Source: an uncultured bacterium
GTDB lineage: Bacteria > Patescibacteriota > Minisyncoccia > Phycocordibacterales > CAIZIN01
Direction: 5' to 3'
Length of the DNA: 24,028 nucleotides
NCBI GenBank assembly: GCA_903933085.1
Contig: CAIZIN010000007.1
Span: 1 to 24,028, forward strand
Part shown: positions 21,003 to 24,028 of the stretch, in pieces
How the letters are laid out: each line of letters begins with the position of its first letter
Position numbering within the stretch: the first letter of the stretch is position 1
Translations under genes and position numbers: made by a program
Notes under the pieces: model-generated
The model's input: the letters and a program-made list of their open reading frames with translations, nothing else
What the model was told of the DNA's origin: nothing
Database searches by the model: none

Positions 21003-21161
21003 GAAATTCGAAGCACGAAATCCGAAACAAATCCTAAATTCAAATATCTAAATTATAAACAACATCAGAGATTTTCCTTCGGAAAATCTCTGATGTTGCG
21101 TTCGTTTTATATTTTGTGCTTTGAATTTGTTTCGAATTTCGGATTTCGTGTTTCGTATTTT
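21003..21161. repeat. Inverted pair of heptamer-periodic repeats around a long hairpin
   Basis: The left arm reads GAAATTC, GAAGCAC, GAAATCC, GAAACAA in 7-nt register (21003-21030). The right arm, reverse-complemented, reads GAAACAC, GAAATCC, GAAATTC, GAAACAA (21127-21154). The arms surround the hairpin at 21060-21098. Open frames crossing it are not genes. Confidence 0.75.
21060..21098. terminator. Perfect 18-bp hairpin with UUC loop
   Basis: CAACATCAGAGATTTTCC (21060-21077), TTC, and the exact complement (21081-21098). It lies between the convergent M23 (+) and RNHCP (-) genes and lacks a clean T-tract on either side. Confidence 0.6.
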
Positions 21162-21166
21162 CATAG

Positions 21167-21457
21167 CTAGAGCCTAACAGCTACATCCATATCGTCTTCC
21201 TTCGCAACTTTATTCCTCTTCTGATATCCACATTTTTCACAAGTGTGCACAATTATCCATCCTCCTTCTTTTCCTTCAATTCCTGTCGGTCGCATCAATC
21301 CTTTGCACTCTGCTTCCCTATCTCCTGGGTGGATATCTACATGCTTAGACCATAAACATTTTGGGCAATGATTTGTATAACCATCACCAACAACATTGTT
21401 TCCACAATGTTCACAAATAAAATTTTCAATATTCCTTTTGAATTTTAATGAGGACAT
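21167..21457 (-). CDS. RNHCP-domain zinc protein
   Basis: 96 residues matching the RNHCP family in sequence order: FICEHCGNNV (C15, C18), then TNHCPKCLWSKHVDIHPGDR (the signature 'RNHCPxCLxSxHVD..PGDR', here TNHC), C51 in AECKGLMRP, and HTCEKCGYQKRNK (C73, C76). The paired cysteines and histidines should bind zinc. The biochemical role of RNHCP proteins is not known to me; nucleic-acid binding is a common guess. The gene starts 2 nt after the stop codon of the 2H/DHH fusion gene, so the two form an operon and may act together. The start has no Shine-Dalgarno. Confidence 0.88.
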   Translation of the reverse strand: MSSLKFKRNIENFICEHCGNNVVGDGYTNHCPKCLWSKHVDIHPGDREAECKGLMRPTGIEGKEGGWIIVHTCEKCGYQKRNKVAKEDDMDVAVRL

Positions 21458-21459
21458 TT

Positions 21460-22845
21460 TTAATTTGGTCGCATTGGTGTCAGAAATTTTTCTGAAAGTC
21501 CGACTTCTAGAATCTTACTTAAGCTCTGTTTTGGAATTAGAGTCGGTTTTGTGTCTCCTGGGGTGGTTCCTCCGTTTTGAATTGAATTCGTAGCTGTGTC
21601 GTAATACCATTCAGGAATTGGCTCGTATCTACCGGTTATCATTAGTTTGCGGGAATCTTTTTCTGCAGGTATTTTTTTAAGTAAAAGTTCTGATGCACGA
21701 ATTGTAGCCACTAGTGATCTTAGATCAATTCTTTTGGTTGGTCGAGTTAAAATATTAACATGGCCTGTTGGGGTTCGTTGTGCTACAACATCGTATGAAC
21801 CGCCAAGTTTTGATCGAAGAAAACCTGGAAGGCTTGTATTGTCAGATTCTATAATGATAACCTTAAGTTTTTTGTCTCTTTGTTTGACTGTGAAAGTTGT
21901 AGCTTGTCCATTTGCAATTTTCTCCTCTACTTCATTTGGCATATCCTCTGCTCGTTTTTTTTCTTCAGACACATGAGCTTCTATTAGCGGTAAAACATAA
22001 TCAACAACTTTTTCTGGATTTTTATCGTGTAATTTATTTAAAGCAGAAATTAATCCTGATAAACCAAAGGCTCTATCAAGCTGATCATCTGATATGGTCC
22101 CCTTTCCGAAAACATCATCACGATATGTATATTCAAGTAATTTTTGTAAATAAAGAGATTTTTCAATACATAAATAATTGGCAACAAGAGCTGAAGCTGT
22201 TGTTTTTTCTTCTTTATTATGATGATCAAATATTCCACCACCTACATCAACAAGAAGAATTCCTTTGTCTAATAGAGAAGAATGATTATCTCCTTCTGGT
22301 AAAGTAGCTAAGAATTCAACTTTTGCTTTATCGATATCCAGAAAATGCCCTGTACCAAATGTTTTCAAAAGATAAATAGCTGAAACAGTGTCTGGCTGAG
22401 GACGCACAGGTAAAATAATTTTTGAAATTGTTTTAGGTTTTTCAAAAAAAACTTTTCGTCCATCACTTATTCCTAGTCTTGCACTTAAGATTATTGGAGT
22501 TTCAATTTTTTCAATTAAATTGTTTTCAATGAGTTCGTTAGAGTATACAACCTTCACGTCATCAATTATTGAAATTGTGATATGTGGATTTTTATTTTCA
22601 GACAAATTTGTTTCAACTGATACAGCTTGCCCCTTGTCATCACTCACCACGCCTACAACTTTTAGTTCAACATTTTTTCCAAATTCAAAGTTTTTAATAT
22701 AATCTGAATCAATTCCAAATTTTAGTGTCAAATGATCGGCTTTAACATTTTTATGGATAGGCTTAATGATTTTTAGTAGTTCTTCCTTATTTTCTTCATC
22801 CAAAAAAGCACCAGCATATAGAGAGGGCTTAAATATTTGTATCAT
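21460..22845 (-). CDS. 2H-phosphoesterase-like / DHH-like fusion protein
   Basis: 461 residues from the ATG at 22845. Residues 1-100 carry two H-x-T motifs, HLT (38-40) and HIT (88-90), spaced by beta-strands (VELKVVGVVSDDKGQAVSVE). This is the signature of 2H phosphoesterases and of the cyclic phosphodiesterase domain of tRNA ligases. Residues 140-300 resemble DHH/Myg1-like phosphoesterases: PVRPQPDTVSAIYLL (146-160, motif I with its His replaced) and LLVDVGGGIFDHHN (197-210, the DHH motif), then SALVANYL. The C-terminus holds GHVNILTRPTKRIDL and PEWYYDTATNSIQNGG. It may process RNA ends or cyclic nucleotides. This start is supported by a -35/-10 promoter with the -10 box 7 nt upstream; the frame is open to 22884. 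It is co-transcribed with the RNHCP gene. Domain calls are by motif only. Confidence 0.7.
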   Translation of the reverse strand: MIQIFKPSLYAGAFLDEENKEELLKIIKPIHKNVKADHLTLKFGIDSDYIKNFEFGKNVELKVVGVVSDDKGQAVSVETNLSENKNPHITISIIDDVKVVYSNELIENNLIEKIETPIILSARLGISDGRKVFFEKPKTISKIILPVRPQPDTVSAIYLLKTFGTGHFLDIDKAKVEFLATLPEGDNHSSLLDKGILLVDVGGGIFDHHNKEEKTTASALVANYLCIEKSLYLQKLLEYTYRDDVFGKGTISDDQLDRAFGLSGLISALNKLHDKNPEKVVDYVLPLIEAHVSEEKKRAEDMPNEVEEKIANGQATTFTVKQRDKKLKVIIIESDNTSLPGFLRSKLGGSYDVVAQRTPTGHVNILTRPTKRIDLRSLVATIRASELLLKKIPAEKDSRKLMITGRYEPIPEWYYDTATNSIQNGGTTPGDTKPTLIPKQSLSKILEVGLSEKFLTPMRPN

Positions 22846-22852
22846 AGTGTAA

Positions 22853-22880
22853 AGCATATCAAAAAATTTCATTACTTCAA
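22853..22880 (-). promoter_or_regulatory. Promoter of the 2H/DHH-RNHCP operon
   Basis: Minus strand: TTGAAG (22875-22880), a 16-nt spacer, extended -10 TGA-TATGCT (box 22853-22858), then 7 nt to the ATG at 22845. A leaderless start with a recognisable -35 box. Confidence 0.55.
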
Positions 22881-22903
22881 ACAATTAATAGTTATAAAAA
22901 ATA

Positions 22904-22939
22904 ATACCTCGGCAGTTCTTGGTAGAACCGCCGAGGTAT
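22904..22939 (-). terminator. Intrinsic terminator of the cold-shock-like gene
   Basis: ATACCTCGGC (22904-22913) pairs with GCCGAGGTAT (22930-22939). An inner stem GTTCT/AGAAC extends it. On the minus strand TATTTTTTATAAC follows. Confidence 0.88.
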
Positions 22940-22951
22940 GGATAGAACTCA

Positions 22952-23761
22952 TCACCCCGCTTTTGCCATCGGAGTAGAAACTTCGACGCCTTTGGCTTCG
23001 AAAGCGAATGATGTATGGCCTCCAACAGGGGCGAGCGCTTTGACAGTGACTCGGTCTCCTTTGGAAAGGCCACGCCATCCATTTTTTGTATGCACAGGGC
23101 ATTGAGAAAAATGAACTTTCGCTGAGACTGGCTGGCCTTTACTGTTGACGACGATGGCGCCGATTTGACGGCATTCATCATACCAATCAACGATGCCTTC
23201 ACCTTCACCAAGAGCAGGAAATCCAGCTTCGATAGCAGGTTCGGGCATCTCGTCGGTTGAAGGCAGGCTGATCTTGTTGATCTTCGTTATCTTTTGAAGG
23301 ATTTCGAGGACCTCAGGTCGGATTTTTTCATTCATTCGAAGTTCGCCTTCGGGTGAACAATACAGTTGTCCAGTGACTTTGACCTGACCAATGAGCCATG
23401 CCTTCTTTCCTTGGCTCACAATGGCATACTGAACGTAGTTCAGTTCACCTGTCCGAGATAGGACGACGAGGCGAATATCGTTTTCGCCTGGCTTTGTGGC
23501 CAAAGCATCGAATCTTGCATCTTCGATTTTGACCGTCTGGTCAAAATTGGTGCCGAACATGGCAGGGCCTTCTTGACGGATTGTGTTGCCGTTTGCCATG
23601 ATCCTCACCACGAGGTGGCTACGGGAAGCGTGGACCTTTAGGAATAGTGCCTTGGTTCCGATTTCGCCGAGATACCCATCGGTACTATAGTTTTCTTCGC
23701 AGTTTGGGCCGCTTTGAACGGTCACCTGGATGGCTGGCTTTGCTTGTGTGTTTGATGACAT
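22952..23761 (-). CDS. Protein with C-terminal cold-shock-like domain, GC-rich gene
   Basis: 269 residues from the ATG at 23761 (MSSNTQAKPAIQVTVQ). The frame extends to 23863, but that ATG overlaps the -35 box, so the inner ATG is right. Residues about 192-262 resemble a cold-shock domain: GIVDWYDECRQIGAIVVNSKGQ, KVHFSQCPV, GWRGLSKGDRVTVKAL. These match 'G.V.Wf....gfGfI....g..vFvHfs....g.r.l..G..V.f'. The aromatic RNA-binding FGFI is replaced by IGAIV, so nucleic-acid binding is uncertain. Residues 10-150 form a beta-rich domain I do not recognise. By eye the gene is near 50% GC, well above its neighbours, with different codon choice, suggesting transfer or strong expression. It has a leader with a small hairpin (GTTCC/GGAAC) and is monocistronic. 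Confidence 0.72.
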   Translation of the reverse strand: MSSNTQAKPAIQVTVQSGPNCEENYSTDGYLGEIGTKALFLKVHASRSHLVVRIMANGNTIRQEGPAMFGTNFDQTVKIEDARFDALATKPGENDIRLVVLSRTGELNYVQYAIVSQGKKAWLIGQVKVTGQLYCSPEGELRMNEKIRPEVLEILQKITKINKISLPSTDEMPEPAIEAGFPALGEGEGIVDWYDECRQIGAIVVNSKGQPVSAKVHFSQCPVHTKNGWRGLSKGDRVTVKALAPVGGHTSFAFEAKGVEVSTPMAKAG

Positions 23762-23834
23762 GACAGCAGTCTTCTTTCTAGTTGGGGGTTGATTATGAAA
23801 TGTACTTAGTTCCTCATTGGAACCACATGTATAT

Positions 23835-23863
23835 ATGATAGCACAAAGTCTTAAAAAAGTCAA
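23835..23863 (-). promoter_or_regulatory. Near-consensus sigma70 promoter of the cold-shock-like gene
   Basis: Minus strand: TTGACT (23858-23863), a 17-nt spacer, and an extended -10 box TGC-TATCAT (box 23835-23840). The predicted leader is about 65 nt. It is among the best promoters in the window. Confidence 0.72.
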
Positions 23864-23938
23864 GCATTTTCAAAGTAAGTTCAAATGGGCAACAAAACAC
23901 TAGATTATTTGTATTTTTGTGATAATATGTTCAAACCT

Positions 23939-23959
23939 GAGTCATGAGTTATGAGTCAT
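23939..23959. repeat. Heptamer tandem repeat (GAGTCAT x3)
   Basis: GAGTCAT, GAGTTAT, GAGTCAT in exact tandem, a few bases before the tRNA. Same period as the repeats at 5497 and 21003 but a different word. Confidence 0.7.
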
Positions 23960-23964
23960 GAAAT

Positions 23965-24028
23965 CGGGGCGTAGTGTAACGGCTAACATGCTCGCTTTGG
24001 GAGCGAGTGACTCCGGGTTCGAATCCCG
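23965..24028 (+). tRNA. tRNA-Pro (anticodon UGG), 3' end cut by window edge
   Basis: The acceptor strand CGGGGCG begins at 23965. The anticodon stem CTCGC/GCGAG encloses the loop TTTGGGA, giving anticodon TGG, which reads CCA and other proline codons by wobble. The T-arm CCGGG-TTCGAAT-CCCG runs to the window end; the acceptor 3' strand lies outside. Confidence 0.93.

Noticed and set aside
20826..21170. Plus-strand open frame of 114 residues
   Set aside because: It overlaps the M23 gene in another frame and then translates the terminator and the heptamer repeats.

Overview
The window looks like part of a Patescibacteria/CPR chromosome, most likely a parcubacterium. It is AT-rich and gene-dense. 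It carries the PrgI / VirB4 / VirB6-like / small two-helix pilin set and the secreted peptidoglycan-binding and LysM-M23 proteins typical of that group. Most genes lack a Shine-Dalgarno sequence and have a -10-like box ending only 5-7 nt before the ATG. The lineage is inferred from gene content; no rRNA is present.

Region 1 (1-11650, all minus strand) is a type IV secretion-like (T4SS) cluster. In transcription order it holds a membrane-anchored protein, a secreted protein with an InlB-type repeat, a giant VirB6-like channel protein, a short helical protein, PrgI, a VirB4 N-domain-like protein, the VirB4 ATPase, a small multi-pass membrane protein, a secreted Ig-like protein and a pilin cut by the window edge. 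Terminators at 5641-5668, 2337-2361 and 410-435 split it into several transcription units, and almost every unit has its own leaderless-type promoter. No VirD4 or relaxase is visible.

Region 2 (11650-16068) opens with a divergent promoter driving a secreted peptidoglycan-binding protein (+). After a perfect 40-bp palindromic terminator come the housekeeping genes ksgA and uvrD/pcrA (-), separated by a strong hairpin terminator.

Region 3 (16069-17255) is an accessory, structured stretch. It has direct repeats, a copy of a palindromic dispersed repeat, about 300 nt of GC-richer sequence full of inverted repeats, and a small two-gene cassette (+). That cassette differs from its surroundings in having a -35/-10 promoter, a long hairpin leader and, for its second gene, a clear Shine-Dalgarno.

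Region 4 (17256-22845) holds a coupled gene pair for a small acidic protein and a long coiled-coil protein (-), a LysM-M23 peptidoglycan hydrolase (+) whose signal peptide extends upstream of any standard start codon and which follows a possible structured leader, an RNHCP zinc protein and an unusual 2H-phosphoesterase/DHH-like fusion protein (-).

Region 5 (22846-24028) holds a GC-rich gene ending in a cold-shock-like domain, driven by a near-consensus promoter, and a tRNA-Pro(UGG) cut by the right edge. Several intergenic regions contain short repeats with a 7-nt period built on different words.

The best candidates for something undescribed are the 2H+DHH fusion with its RNHCP partner, the contrast between leaderless genes and leader-bearing accessory genes, the start and leader of the M23 gene, and the heptamer repeats.
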